Assembly (NCBI RefSeq): GCF_009688965.1
Contig: NZ_AP021875.1
Location: 2,356,001-2,420,000, forward strand
Direction: 5' to 3'
DNA: 64,000 nucleotides
Source: Desulfosarcina widdelii
GTDB lineage: Bacteria > Desulfobacterota > Desulfobacteria > Desulfobacterales > Desulfosarcinaceae
The notes under the pieces are model-generated. The model had not been told where the DNA came from, did not search any database, and saw nothing but the letters and a program-made list of their open reading frames with translations. The position numbers were made by a program, and so were the translations under genes. Below, one piece after another: positions 17,362 to 26,886 of this stretch. Position 1 is the first letter of the stretch; each line of letters starts with the position of its first letter.

Positions 17362-20300
17362 CTATGCCGATGACTTGCGGATGCCCAGCTTCTTCATCTT
17401 CGATTGCAGGGTGGTGCGTTTGAGACCCAGCAATCCGGCGGCACCCCCCGGCCCCGACAGGCGCCAGCGGGTTTGCTTCAAAACGTCTACAATGTGCCGG
17501 CGTTCCAATTCTTCGAGGTTAAGGGTTTCAGGCACCGCCGCACCATTGGTCCCATTGGGCGGATGCACCTCCAGCGTTCTGCCGCTGCACACGATCAGGG
17601 CCCGCTCGATCACATTGCGCAATTCCCGGATATTTCCCGGCCAGGCGTAGCGCTGCAGTTCGTCCATGCACCGGCGCGGCATCTCGTCGATGCGCCGGCC
17701 CATCTTGTTTTCGTACTTTCGGATAAAAAACCACACCAACGGGGGAATATCTTCCCGACGCTCCCTGAGGGGCGGCAGGTGGATGGGAAACACGTTCAAC
17801 CGGTAGTAGAGGTCCTTCCTGAATTTTCCAGCATCTACCTGCCGGGCCAGGTCCTTGTTGGTGGCTGCGATCACACGGACATCGACCTGGATCGACCGGG
17901 AGGAACCCAGGCGTTCGAATCTGCCCTGCTCGAGCACCCGCAGCAATTTGGCCTGCACGTCCAGGGGCAGTTCGCCGACTTCGTCCAGAAAGACGGTGGC
18001 CCCGTCGGCCATCTCGAAGCGCCCGGTCATGCGGGTCAAGGCGCCGGTGTAGGCCCCTTTTTCACGGCCGAACAGTTCGCTTTCGACCAGCGTGGCCGGC
18101 AGGGAGGCGCAGTTGACCGTCACCAGGGGGCGGTCCCGACGGTCGCTCAGTCCGTGCACGGCCCGGGCCAGCAACTCCTTGCCGGTGCCGGTCTCCCCTT
18201 CGATCAGCACCGTGGCCTCGGTCCGGGCCACCTGCTCCGCCTGGGACAGCACCTGTTTCATGACGGGGCTGCGGCTGACGATCTCTTCATGCACGTGCTG
18301 CAGTTCGATCTCTTTGCGCAGTTGAATATTTTCTTTTTCCAGCCGGCGTTTGAGTTGGTTGATCTTTTCCAGCTGGTCAAGAATCCGCTTTTCTGCCTCT
18401 TTCCGATGGCTGACGTCCCTGGAAGCACCCATCATCCGAACCCCCTGGCCATGGCTGCCGGGCATCCGCCTTCCGCTGGCCTGGATCCAGCGGATCCCGC
18501 CATCGGGAAGCACGACCCGAAAGTCGATGTCGAGCGGCTTGCCGGAATCCATGGCGGCTTGCACGCCGTTCTCGACCCGTTCGCGGTCGTCCGGGTCGAT
18601 TCTGCTGTTGAAACGGGCATAATCCAGCGATTCGTCCTCGTCGAACTGGAACAAGGCCCTGAGCTGGGGGGTCCCCCAGACGTACCCGGTATCCGCCTCC
18701 ATGACCCACAACCCAACCCCGGCCGATTCGGTGGCCGCGCTCAGCCGCATTTGACTTTCACGCAACTGCAGGTCGCTGCGCTTGCGGGTCAGGGCATTGG
18801 CAAAAATCTGGGCGACCAGCCGGAGATTCTCCAAAACCGGTTGCTGCCAGGTTCGCTCCGCCTTCAAGGTGTCGAATGTCAGGATCCCGATAAGCGGGCC
18901 TCCCCCGGCCGACAGGGGAATATTCACCGACGACTGGACACCGTAATGGCGCCGCGATTCCACGTCGCGGGCCGCCTCGGGGGGCATGCTTTCGGTAAAT
19001 ACAACCAACTCCTCGCCACGCAGCAGCCTTTCGAATGCCCAGGGAAAGGCCTTCCGGGCGTCGATGCCAACCGGATGCGCCGGGCCCTCGGGTGGGCTGT
19101 ACAGGTGGGTGATGGTCATAAAATGGGGCGAATCCTCAGACCACTGCCACAAAGAGGACAGATCCACCCCCAGGCAGTCGCAGATCTGCCGCTGGGCATC
19201 CTCAATCTGGTCGTCGATCCGGTCGGCAGGCAAATTCACGAATTGGGTTGAAATCTTGGCGATCAAGGATTCGAATCGCCGTATATGCGCCACCCTCGTC
19301 TCGGACTGCCTGCGGGCCAGGGCATTGGCGAAAATCTCGGAGATCAGGCGAAATTTCTTGAGAATCGGATCCGGCCAGGATCGTTCCGTTTTCAAGTCCT
19401 CGAAACTTAAAATGCCAATTAGCGGGCCGCCGCCAGCTGTAAGTGGGACACCTACGGATGATTTGATTCCATATGTGCGATAGGACGCGATGTCGTATTT
19501 GGCCTCTGGCGGCAGATCACTGATGTTAATGGCAACCAGGCTTCCTCTGGAAAGCTGCGCGAATCTCCATGGAAATGCTTCATGTGCATTGAGACGGTCT
19601 GGAGGAACTGGACCGTAAGGCGGGGGTGGGCTATGCAGGTGGGTTAAAACTAACGATTCCTGTTTTTCGTCCAACCACTGCCACAATGAAGACAAGTCTA
19701 CATCCAGGCATTCGCAGATGCGTCTTTGGGCGTCTTCGATTTCGGCGTCGATCTGATCGGCCCGCAAGTTGACGAATTGGGCCGAAATGTCGGCCACCAA
19801 GTCCTCGAAACGCCGAAAGGACGCCAGCTGCTCTCCAGCCTGCTTGCGGGCTAGTGCATTGGCGAAAATTTGGGCAATCAGCTGAAGTCTGGCCACAATC
19901 GGTTCCGGCCAGGAGCACTCCCGATGCATACAGTGAAAATCCAGCACGCCGATGGTCGGACCGCCGCCGGCGGAAAGCGGGATCGCCAATGATGACCTGG
20001 CTCCGAGTTGACGACGTGACTCGGCATCGCGTGCGGCTTCCGGGGGCATGTCTTCTGTGGGCAGCATTACCAATTCGCCGCGCAGGACCCTCTCCAGCAC
20101 CCAGGGAAAGGCTTCCCGGGCATCGATGCCCTTGCCTATCAACGGGGTTTCCGGCGGCCCGTATAGATGGGTCACGGTGAAAAAGTCCGGTTCCCCGTCT
20201 GACGGTTGCCAAAGGCCGGACAGGTCCACATCTAAACATTCGCAAATGCGTCGGTGGGCGTCTTCGATCTGGGGGGCGATCTGGTCAACCGGCAGATTGA

Positions 20301-21003
20301 CGAAGATTGTAGAGATGTCGGTTATCAAACGCTCGAATCTCCGGAGGGACGCCACCTGTTCCTCGGCGTGCTTACGGTTGAGGGCGCTGGTGAAGACCTG
20401 AGCCACCAGATGGAGGCGTCGGACGACAATATCCGACCATGTCGTCTCTTGAATGAGCCTGCCGAATGACAAGGCACCGAGAACTTTCTGACCGGCCGAT
20501 AAGGGAATTACATAGGAAGACTTGACCCCCCAGTTCATGAGGGATTCGCGATCACGCTGCGCTTCCGGAGGCATGCCTGCAAGACTTTCGATTACGACTG
20601 TTTTCCGTTCCAGAATCTGACCCAACACCCATGGGAAAACCTCGCGTGCATCAAAATCGTCATCCGGAAGATACCCCCCGGAGACGTCGTATACGTGCGA
20701 AATCCGCAACTGACCGGAGGTTGCTTCAGTCAACTGCCAGAGCACCGACCGATCGATGCCGAGGTGATCACAGATCCGGCCTTGGGCATCGACAATCGCC
20801 GCATCGATTTGGTCCATGGGAAGGTTGACGAAATCGGCGAAAACTTCGGTCACCAGCGCTTCGAACTGTCTGCGGGATTCCAGCAGGTCCACGACGCCGG
20901 ATTCCACCCATGTCTCCGGGATGTTGACACAATCGCGATGGATGTCCGGGTTGTCGTCAACAATCAATATTTTGGTGGAATCAGTATTTTTGTTCCGCTT
21001 CAC
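17362..21003 (-). CDS. Sigma-54 activator with four tandem GAF-like sensor modules, PAS, AAA+ and Fis HTH
   Basis: A 1213-residue cytosolic protein starting with GTG (TGGAGG six bases upstream). Residues 10-25 ([15 protein letters not shown]) look like the first strand of a receiver domain, which then stops, so the receiver is vestigial. Four GAF-like modules follow at about 45-210, 222-386, 397-565 and 576-742. Each contains FVNLPxDQI, a Q-R-[RQ]-I-C-[DE]-C segment, FPW, MPPEA and a [13 protein letters not shown] loop. A PAS domain lies at about 750-875 and a coiled coil at 880-910. The AAA+ domain shows Walker [15 protein letters not shown] (a Tyr variant of GAFTGA) and [14 protein letters not shown] Fis-type helix-turn-helix closes the protein. 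It should activate a sigma-54 promoter; the one at 17214-17229 is the nearest candidate. The ligand is unknown. Confidence 0.88.
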   Translation of the reverse strand: MKRNKNTDSTKILIVDDNPDIHRDCVNIPETWVESGVVDLLESRRQFEALVTEVFADFVNLPMDQIDAAIVDAQGRICDHLGIDRSVLWQLTEATSGQLRISHVYDVSGGYLPDDDFDAREVFPWVLGQILERKTVVIESLAGMPPEAQRDRESLMNWGVKSSYVIPLSAGQKVLGALSFGRLIQETTWSDIVVRRLHLVAQVFTSALNRKHAEEQVASLRRFERLITDISTIFVNLPVDQIAPQIEDAHRRICECLDVDLSGLWQPSDGEPDFFTVTHLYGPPETPLIGKGIDAREAFPWVLERVLRGELVMLPTEDMPPEAARDAESRRQLGARSSLAIPLSAGGGPTIGVLDFHCMHRECSWPEPIVARLQLIAQIFANALARKQAGEQLASFRRFEDLVADISAQFVNLRADQIDAEIEDAQRRICECLDVDLSSLWQWLDEKQESLVLTHLHSPPPPYGPVPPDRLNAHEAFPWRFAQLSRGSLVAINISDLPPEAKYDIASYRTYGIKSSVGVPLTAGGGPLIGILSFEDLKTERSWPDPILKKFRLISEIFANALARRQSETRVAHIRRFESLIAKISTQFVNLPADRIDDQIEDAQRQICDCLGVDLSSLWQWSEDSPHFMTITHLYSPPEGPAHPVGIDARKAFPWAFERLLRGEELVVFTESMPPEAARDVESRRHYGVQSSVNIPLSAGGGPLIGILTFDTLKAERTWQQPVLENLRLVAQIFANALTRKRSDLQLRESQMRLSAATESAGVGLWVMEADTGYVWGTPQLRALFQFDEDESLDYARFNSRIDPDDRERVENGVQAAMDSGKPLDIDFRVVLPDGGIRWIQASGRRMPGSHGQGVRMMGASRDVSHRKEAEKRILDQLEKINQLKRRLEKENIQLRKEIELQHVHEEIVSRSPVMKQVLSQAEQVARTEATVLIEGETGTGKELLARAVHGLSDRRDRPLVTVNCASLPATLVESELFGREKGAYTGALTRMTGRFEMADGATVFLDEVGELPLDVQAKLLRVLEQGRFERLGSSRSIQVDVRVIAATNKDLARQVDAGKFRKDLYYRLNVFPIHLPPLRERREDIPPLVWFFIRKYENKMGRRIDEMPRRCMDELQRYAWPGNIRELRNVIERALIVCSGRTLEVHPPNGTNGAAVPETLNLEELERRHIVDVLKQTRWRLSGPGGAAGLLGLKRTTLQSKMKKLGIRKSSA

Positions 21004-21124
21004 CGAAAACCTCCATGGGGCGATAGGGCAGTTCGATGGTAAAAGTGGTGCTCCTGCTGGCTGCGGTCAGCAATCTTTCCCTTTCGCAGGCGGCCAAGGC
21101 GCTTTTGATCCCTGATGCGTGGAT
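20981..21124 (-). pseudogene. Possible relic of a histidine kinase C-terminus overlapping the activator start
   Basis: A 47-codon frame on the minus strand, bounded by a TAA at 21125-21127, ends at a TGA inside the activator gene (20981-20983). It contains [11 protein letters not shown], which is the typical closing strand of a histidine kinase ATPase domain. Nothing kinase-like is readable further upstream. A kinase gene overlapping the first codons of its partner regulator is a common layout, and the regulator here also has only a stub of a receiver domain. I infer that most of a kinase-receiver pair was deleted. Chance similarity over eleven residues cannot be excluded. Confidence 0.4.
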
Positions 21125-21389
21125 TTATGGAAGATATTTACCACATGGACGGCATACCAGCAAGGTGCCCGGAAATCGACAGCATGCCCATATTTCGGCA
21201 AAAAACCCATAAACATCCTGTCCAATGGAATTCGTATATACAAGAACTTTATGTAATTACATCTTGTTATGGCCGGCGGATTCCCTTGTTTCCGAAACAA
21301 TGGGTAAAGAGAAGTTTCATGAAGACTGATCTTTCTTCTTGTTTTGTGGTCATCCTTTTGATGCTCTGGAAACAGACCCTGGACATTTC

Positions 21390-21782
21390 CTATTTGCGGA
21401 TGAAGACGACCTCATATGTTTGTCCGTAGGCCGCCTGGTAATAGATTCCCATGAGGGCGTCTTTATCCGGTTGGTACAACAAGGTGTAGGTCGAACCGGG
21501 ATATCCGCTGTCACGCAGCTCTATTTCTGTTTTGAGATAGCCCTTTACCGTCGAGGCCTGAGCACGGTGGACGTTGACGGTACGGGGATTGTAGTAGGCC
21601 GCATCCATGCGGCCATCCGGTGCCACGCTGCGGATGTCGATCACGTAACCGCCGTCCGTACGCTGCCACTGGCCTTTCAGCGGCCGGAAGTCATCGGCGA
21701 ACGATAGAGATGCACAGACAGCCCCAATCAACAGGAAAACACACCATTGGAGATACACAGCCGGATTCACTTGTTGTTGCAT
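21390..21782 (-). CDS. Small exported protein, unknown
   Basis: A 130-residue protein started at 21782, where GAGGAG lies six bases upstream. A signal peptide (hydrophobic to about residue 28, ending SLSFA-DD) precedes a mature part with the conserved-looking stretch RPLKGQWQRTDGGYVIDIRSVAPDGRMDAAYYNPRTV and a C-terminal TYTLLYQPDKDALMGIYYQAAYGQTYEVVF. The pattern recalls a small calycin-like or lipocalin-like beta fold. The gene stands alone between the kinase relic and the sensor-module fragment; a 21-bp palindrome lies 49-69 bp upstream of its start. Confidence 0.72.
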   Translation of the reverse strand: MQQQVNPAVYLQWCVFLLIGAVCASLSFADDFRPLKGQWQRTDGGYVIDIRSVAPDGRMDAAYYNPRTVNVHRAQASTVKGYLKTEIELRDSGYPGSTYTLLYQPDKDALMGIYYQAAYGQTYEVVFIRK

Positions 21783-21830
21783 GAGCGGCTCCTCTTCAAC
21801 TAAAATTGCAGTCAACATGCAGGTTATTGG

Positions 21831-21851
21831 GGTTGACCTCGCCGGTCAACC
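21831..21851. promoter_or_regulatory. 21-bp palindrome, candidate operator or hairpin
   Basis: GGTTGACC and GGTCAACC form perfect eight-base arms around a five-base spacer (TCGCC). It lies 49-69 bp upstream of the start of the small exported protein gene on the minus strand, overlapping a TTGACC that could serve as a -35 element. It could be a regulator binding site or a leader stem-loop. Confidence 0.4.
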
Positions 21852-22007
21852 AACTTTTTGGGTGACTTCCCGCCTACCCTTCAGGCAAAAGGGAGACAAA
21901 TATATCCATCAAGACGGTACGATTGAAGTCAAAAAAGAGGCGATCCTGACACTCATAGACCTTCCCAGTCATAAAGGCGAAGCTGCATGATTCATCCGGA
22001 GCAGTGC

Positions 22008-22376
22008 TCAATCCAGTGTAAATTGGATCATGATCGGCATTACAAGGAAGGGCTTGATCCCCCAGCATCGCAAGGTTTTACGATCCACCTCCGGCGGCAA
22101 ATCGTCGACACGTTCGATAACGGCATGGTTGCCGTCTAAAACCTGCGACAGGATCCAGGGAAAGGTCTTTTGAGCGTCGAAAAGCGTGTCCGGGAAGAAC
22201 CCCCCCGCCGGAAAGATCGTGAATGGGAGACAGATGCGACGCTGGGCCTTTTCGATGGCCGCATCGGCCCAGTCAACGGGAAGGTTGATAAATTCGGCAT
22301 ACATTTCCGTCAGAAGCATCTCGAATTGCAGGCGTTCTTCCACGTCGTGGGTCGATGCGTGATTTACGGTTGTCAT
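22008..22376 (-). pseudogene. Fragment of the sensor module found in the sigma-54 activator
   Basis: A 122-residue frame that aligns with one module of the activator at 17362-21003. Matching parts are FEMLLTEMYAEFINLPVDWADAAIEKAQRRIC, then FDAQKTFPWILSQVLDGNHAVIERVDDLPPE and WGIKPFLVMPI. About 29 residues between the first two blocks, including the conserved [14 protein letters not shown] segment, are missing, and similarity stops at residue about 114. There is no output domain and no ribosome site. It is best read as a decayed copy, although a small free-standing domain is possible. Confidence 0.55.
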
Positions 22377-22496
22377 GTCATCTGTTTCGGCATGCGTGTT
22401 TTGGGTTATCTGTCGGGAAGCGATCTTTCTGTGATTCTTTACTTAAAACTGGGTGATCGCCTACGATGCCGATTCGGATATGACCGTTCAGGGCAT

Positions 22497-23054
22497 TCAG
22501 ATTCCCTTGTCCCGCACGCGCGGATCGTGCTTCAAACGCTCCTGAATGCCCCGACCCACTTGCCAGGTCCGTGAGAAATCGGACCAGAAGGCATCGTTTT
22601 CCGACTTCCAGTCAGAGCCGAAGCGTTCGTCGAAATACTCTCCCAGTTTGTCGAAGAGCAGTTTCCAGGGCGGCTTGCCGGCTGCCCGGGCAGCCAGCAA
22701 TTCTTCGAGAAGGTCGTCCAGTTCGGCCAGGGTCTCCTTGGGAAGATAGGCGATGGCCCCTTTGCGGATGGACGCCATGAGGGTATCCGGGTTGACGGCG
22801 TGGGCGGTCAGCATGACCGTGGGGATCTCTTGAGCCACGGCCTCTTCCAGCAGTTCCAGCCCGTTAACTCCCATGATATCCAAAATGGCCAGATCGTAAC
22901 TGCCGGTACGGATCTTCTCCGATGCGCCGGCATAATCGCTGGCCACGTCCACTTCGGCCATGTCCAGAATATCCTGGATGGTCTCCAGGATGTCCGCTTC
23001 GTCGTCCACCGCCAGAATGCGTTTGCCATCCAGATAATTCTTCTCTTCCGCCAT
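22497..23054 (-). CDS. Response regulator with receiver domain and unknown C-terminal helix region
   Basis: A 185-residue protein. The receiver has D17-D18 (RILAVDDEAD), phosphoacceptor D59 (LAILDIMG), T-A (MLTAHA) and K106 (AYLPKETL), so it should accept phosphate. The last 75 residues are helical and acidic (LDDLLEELLAARAAGKPPWKLLFDKLGEYF) with no DNA-binding or enzymatic signature. The start at 23054 is favoured over one eight codons earlier. It closes an operon with two kinases and an ACT protein (28 bp after the small kinase). Its target is probably a protein partner. Confidence 0.85.
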   Translation of the reverse strand: MAEEKNYLDGKRILAVDDEADILETIQDILDMAEVDVASDYAGASEKIRTGSYDLAILDIMGVNGLELLEEAVAQEIPTVMLTAHAVNPDTLMASIRKGAIAYLPKETLAELDDLLEELLAARAAGKPPWKLLFDKLGEYFDERFGSDWKSENDAFWSDFSRTWQVGRGIQERLKHDPRVRDKGI

Positions 23055-23082
23055 GGGTCCTTTTCCTTTCCGATCCATTGAT

Positions 23083-23913
23083 TCAGATTCCCTGTTCAGA
23101 CAATTCCTCCGGCTGCTCGAAGACCAGAGGCAGCGTCAGACGGAAAACCGCTCCCGGCCCGCGGTCGCATTTCACTGTAATGTCTCCCCCCATCCGGCGG
23201 GCCAGAATCCGCGCGCCGGCCAATCCCAGGCCGTGACCGGTCCTGGACAGCATCGTGCACGGTTTCATGCGCGTATAACGCATGAAAATGAACTCCCGGT
23301 TCTCCTTTTCCACTCCGGGACCGTCGTCCACCACCTCTACCAGCAGACGATCCTCGACGCAGTCCATGCCAATCTCTATACACTGACGGCGATGCTGGAA
23401 TGCATTTTTAATCAGGTTGCCCACAATCTGCCTGAACTTGGCCAGGTCCTGGCATAGCTGAGCCTGGCCGGCACTGTCGCTGCAGGCAATCCGGATGCCG
23501 CCCCCGGCCAAAAGGGCCTCCCGCTCGGATGGCGATGCAGCGCCGCCCAAATTCTCCCAGAGACCGGCGTCCACCGATTCCAGCGTTTCCATCAACACCG
23601 CGTTGACCGTATCCAGTGCATTGAAATGGCAGCTCTGGAAGCAACAAGCGTCGGACCGGCCCACCTCCAGCAGATCCGCAAGCAGGCTGCGCGCCTTTTT
23701 GGAATTGCGCAAGGCGCGGTCGAGCGTTTTCTGTTGGCGTCCGGTCAACGGTCCATATTTGTCCGTCTTTTCCAGAAGCATGCGGACTGCGGTTTCGATA
23801 ACGGCAATGGGGTCTTTCAACTCGTGGATGAGAAATTCCACATCGACATCACTAAAAAACCGGCCTTGGGCGTCAGGATGCTTGCTGTCTATCATCTTCC
23901 GTTCTTCAGTCAT
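23083..23913 (-). CDS. Sensor histidine kinase, soluble, short
   Basis: A 276-residue kinase without membrane segments or sensor domain. The phosphoacceptor is H30 in FLIHELKDPIAVIE. The ATPase part has the N box (FRQIVGNLIKNAFQHR), the G1 box (VEVVDDGPGVEKEN) and G2 (RTGHGLGLAGARILARRMGG). It is 3 bp after the larger kinase gene and 28 bp before the response regulator, so the three probably form one phosphotransfer set. The input may come from the larger kinase or from a partner protein. Confidence 0.85.
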   Translation of the reverse strand: MTEERKMIDSKHPDAQGRFFSDVDVEFLIHELKDPIAVIETAVRMLLEKTDKYGPLTGRQQKTLDRALRNSKKARSLLADLLEVGRSDACCFQSCHFNALDTVNAVLMETLESVDAGLWENLGGAASPSEREALLAGGGIRIACSDSAGQAQLCQDLAKFRQIVGNLIKNAFQHRRQCIEIGMDCVEDRLLVEVVDDGPGVEKENREFIFMRYTRMKPCTMLSRTGHGLGLAGARILARRMGGDITVKCDRGPGAVFRLTLPLVFEQPEELSEQGI

Positions 23914-23916
23914 GGC

Positions 23917-26217
23917 TCACAGGTTACCGGTCCGAAACCGGATCTGCATGCGGGTGCCTCCGGACGCCTCGCAATCCGCCCGGCTGCGGCAATGCTCACA
24001 TTGATCGATATCACCGGGGCAAAGGTCGGCATCCAAAGGAATGTAGCGGCACCGCTGTGAAATCATGCGTGTATCGAATCCGTAGCGCTCGGAGAAGATG
24101 GTCATCCGCAGCAGATCGAATCCCTTGCCTCCGGCATTGAAGTCATACGGTGCACGGGTTGCATAAGTCAGCGGCTCTCCGGCGGCAAAATAGTGATTGA
24201 AGATCAATCGCTGCTTTTCCTCGGTGATGCCCACACCCCGATCCTCGACTTCGAAAACGGGTCCTTTTTCTCCATCTCTCACCACCACCGTCACGCGTCC
24301 TCGATCCGGTGTGTTTTCGATGGCGTTTTTGACCAGCCCTTCCACGATTTTCTGCATCACTTCCATTGGCAGCCACACCGGGGCGACCGGCTCCAGGCGC
24401 GTATCCAGCCGGATGCGGCGGTGGGCAAAACGGGGTTTGATTTCCTCCAGATATCGGCGAACCATTCGATCCAGCGTTATTTCAACACTGGGCAGATCCG
24501 CTTTTCCGAACTCCCGGTCGATAATCTTTTGGATTTCCTGGGGCAATCGGGTGCTGCCCGGATCCGTTTCAGCCAGCGTTACCAGCATATCACGGCAGGC
24601 GTCGAGGAGGAAAGAGAGCATACCGTGAGCCCGGTAATCCTGCTCCCGCAACATGTCCCCGATTTCGTACTGCATGTCCAGCAGGCGTTGAAGGTTGCGC
24701 CGCGCCCGGGCCATAATTCGCCGATTCCTGTCATCGGCCGAATCCGGGGCCAGCCGTTTTTCCAGCAGGCCCAGTGAAGCCGAAAGCACCGAAAGCGGGG
24801 TTTTCAGTTCATGGGAAAGGTGATGAATCACCTGTTCCTTGGCGCGGTTGAGTTCTTTTACATTGTCGTAGGTTCGCTGCAGGGCCTCGTTGATACGGGC
24901 GTTTTCGATGGGCAACGCCACCAGATTGGCCACTGCCGAAAGCAGGTCCACATCGGCATCGCCAAAGGCGCTCTCCTTTTTGTTTACCGCGCACAATACG
25001 CCGATCATGCGATCCTGCACGCGAAGGGGCACATCCAGCATATTTTTATGATGGAACTGGGCCTGCCTGTCCACTTCGCCGTAAAAATAGGGGCTTTGGG
25101 AAGTGTCGGAAACGATCAGCGGTCGCCCGGTCCTGTAGACCTGTCCGGCCACACCCTTGTCCATGGGAAAGCGGATCTCCTGCATCTTGCTGCTGGTTTC
25201 CCGGTCGTCGTAAGCCGCCACCGGAATGTAGAATTCACCGGCCTTTTCATCGATTAGAATCACCATGGCGCCGTCAACGCGAATCAATTGCTGGACCTGG
25301 CGGGTGATGTAGGCCAGCATCGGTTCCAACTGGGCGTAGCGGTGCAGGGCCTGGGCAACACGAAACAGGGCCTGGTTGGTCTGCTCAGCCCGCTTGCGGG
25401 CGGTCACGTCCCGCAAGGTGATGACTTGGCCGGCCGGGCGGTCGTCTTCATCGTAGAAAATCGCCCCATCGACAACGATGTCCAGCAAACGCCCGTCCTT
25501 GGTCAGTCGCCGGGTTTTAAAGGAATGGAGCACCTGGTCGGCAAACAGCTTCTTGATGCCCTGCCGGGTGTGCTCTTTTTCCGACTCGGGAACAAAAGGA
25601 ATGCGCCGGCCCTCCAACTCGGCCAGTGTCCAGCCGAAAACCCGTTCGAACGCCGGATTGAGATAGGAGACCGTGCTGTCCAGATTGAAAACGAAGACCG
25701 GATCGGGCAGAAATTCCAGAAACGCCCGGTAGCGCCGTTCGGCCCGGCGACTGGCCCGATAGAGGTCGTGGGAACGTTTCTGGGAAGCCTCCAGTTCCCG
25801 CTGGTCGGCAATTTTGCGGGTAACGTCACGGGCCACCCCCTGAAAGCCGGTTTTCCTGCCCTGGCGGTTGACGATCAGGCTGGCCGATATCTCCAGGATC
25901 CGCTGTTCACCGTCCTTGCGAATAATTCTCCAGATGATGTCTGCCGGGATCTGGCCGGATTCGAACAGCCGATTGAAAACAGTGTAAGCATAGAGCGCAT
26001 TTTCCGCGTCCATGAATTCCCGGTAGTTGCGTCCCTGGATTTCTTCGGCGGAATAGCCGAAAATGTGACACAGGGCGTTATTGAAGAACCGGAAATTGCC
26101 TTTCAGGTCGGTTTCGTAAAACCCGTCGGCCACATCTTCGAGAAACACCCGGAAACGTTCCCGGAACGCATCTTCGGCGTCCTTGGCGGGATCGGGTTTC
26201 GAGGAATCGGCAGTCAT
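23917..26217 (-). CDS. PAS-PAS-GAF sensor histidine kinase with cysteine cluster
   Basis: A 766-residue soluble kinase. Two PAS domains (about 20-140 and 160-280), a GAF domain (about 290-450, DGAMVILIDEKAGEFYIPVA), a histidine-kinase domain with HHLSHELKTPLSVLSAS, a long helical insert, and an ATPase domain (LVKNAIENTPDRG, EDRGVGITEEK, GGKGFDLL). Near the end lie five cysteines, C723, C733, C740, C743 and C749, in the pattern C-x9-C-x6-C-x2-C-x5-C, followed by SGGT. This tail could bind zinc or an iron-sulfur cluster and make the kinase redox-sensitive. I recall similar tails in kinases of anaerobic deltaproteobacteria. It begins 17 bp after the ACT gene. Confidence 0.85.
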   Translation of the reverse strand: MTADSSKPDPAKDAEDAFRERFRVFLEDVADGFYETDLKGNFRFFNNALCHIFGYSAEEIQGRNYREFMDAENALYAYTVFNRLFESGQIPADIIWRIIRKDGEQRILEISASLIVNRQGRKTGFQGVARDVTRKIADQRELEASQKRSHDLYRASRRAERRYRAFLEFLPDPVFVFNLDSTVSYLNPAFERVFGWTLAELEGRRIPFVPESEKEHTRQGIKKLFADQVLHSFKTRRLTKDGRLLDIVVDGAIFYDEDDRPAGQVITLRDVTARKRAEQTNQALFRVAQALHRYAQLEPMLAYITRQVQQLIRVDGAMVILIDEKAGEFYIPVAAYDDRETSSKMQEIRFPMDKGVAGQVYRTGRPLIVSDTSQSPYFYGEVDRQAQFHHKNMLDVPLRVQDRMIGVLCAVNKKESAFGDADVDLLSAVANLVALPIENARINEALQRTYDNVKELNRAKEQVIHHLSHELKTPLSVLSASLGLLEKRLAPDSADDRNRRIMARARRNLQRLLDMQYEIGDMLREQDYRAHGMLSFLLDACRDMLVTLAETDPGSTRLPQEIQKIIDREFGKADLPSVEITLDRMVRRYLEEIKPRFAHRRIRLDTRLEPVAPVWLPMEVMQKIVEGLVKNAIENTPDRGRVTVVVRDGEKGPVFEVEDRGVGITEEKQRLIFNHYFAAGEPLTYATRAPYDFNAGGKGFDLLRMTIFSERYGFDTRMISQRCRYIPLDADLCPGDIDQCEHCRSRADCEASGGTRMQIRFRTGNL

Positions 26218-26234
26218 AAGGAAGGCTGCCGGTT

Positions 26235-26690
26235 TCAGGAAGCGATGTCGGAGTTTTCGAGGATACCGAACTTCTCGGAATCCAGCAGGTTGACACCGTT
26301 TTCCTGCATGACCGCGATGGCCCTGTCATTATCGGAAAACCGGAAGATCATGACCGCCCGCTGGCTGCTTTGTCTCAAAAAGGCATACATGAATACCACC
26401 TGGATATTGGCATCCAGAATCGGTTTGAGCACCACGGCCAGTTGACCGGGACGATCCTCGATCTCGGCGGCGACAACTTCGTTCACCATGGCGGGAATAT
26501 GCATCTCCATGAGCAACTGGCGGGCTTTGGTCACATCGGAAACCAGCAGTCGCAACTGACCGAAGGCGCCGGTGTCTACGAGATTCAACGCCCTGAGGTT
26601 GATGCCCGCATTTCCAAGTGCATGGGTCACCTCGTAAAGACGGCCCGGTGAGTTTTCGATGGAGACGACGATCTGTTTCAGCTTTTTCAT
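26235..26690 (-). CDS. Tandem ACT-domain protein
   Basis: A 151-residue soluble protein with two ACT domains, residues about 5-70 (QIVVSIENSPGRLYEVTHALGNAGINLRALN) and 72-145 (EIEDRPGQLAVVLKPILDANIQVVFMYAF). ACT pairs bind small ligands, often amino acids. Free-standing tandem ACT proteins of this type often accompany phenylacetate-CoA ligase genes, but none is here. As the first gene before two kinases and a regulator it may supply a metabolite signal. A GGAGGGG site precedes the ATG. Confidence 0.85.
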   Translation of the reverse strand: MKKLKQIVVSIENSPGRLYEVTHALGNAGINLRALNLVDTGAFGQLRLLVSDVTKARQLLMEMHIPAMVNEVVAAEIEDRPGQLAVVLKPILDANIQVVFMYAFLRQSSQRAVMIFRFSDNDRAIAVMQENGVNLLDSEKFGILENSDIAS

Positions 26691-26886
26691 GGCCCCTCCC
26701 CTATAGAATACCGCCCACCCGGATTCGGCGGCAGTAATAGCCGCTGTCGGTCAGGCACGAAGGTTGAACGCCTGGCGGCAATACCGTCCGAAGCGTTTGA
26801 CAACAATCCAATAATATTGCTATTTTTTATCGTATACGATCGCAAAAAAGCACGAATTCTGTCAAGACCCAACCCAAGGTGAACCT

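Noticed and set aside
17404..19251. 615-codon frame on the plus strand inside the sigma-54 activator
   Set aside because: Antisense shadow; repetitive content mirrors the four modules and no protein family is recognisable.
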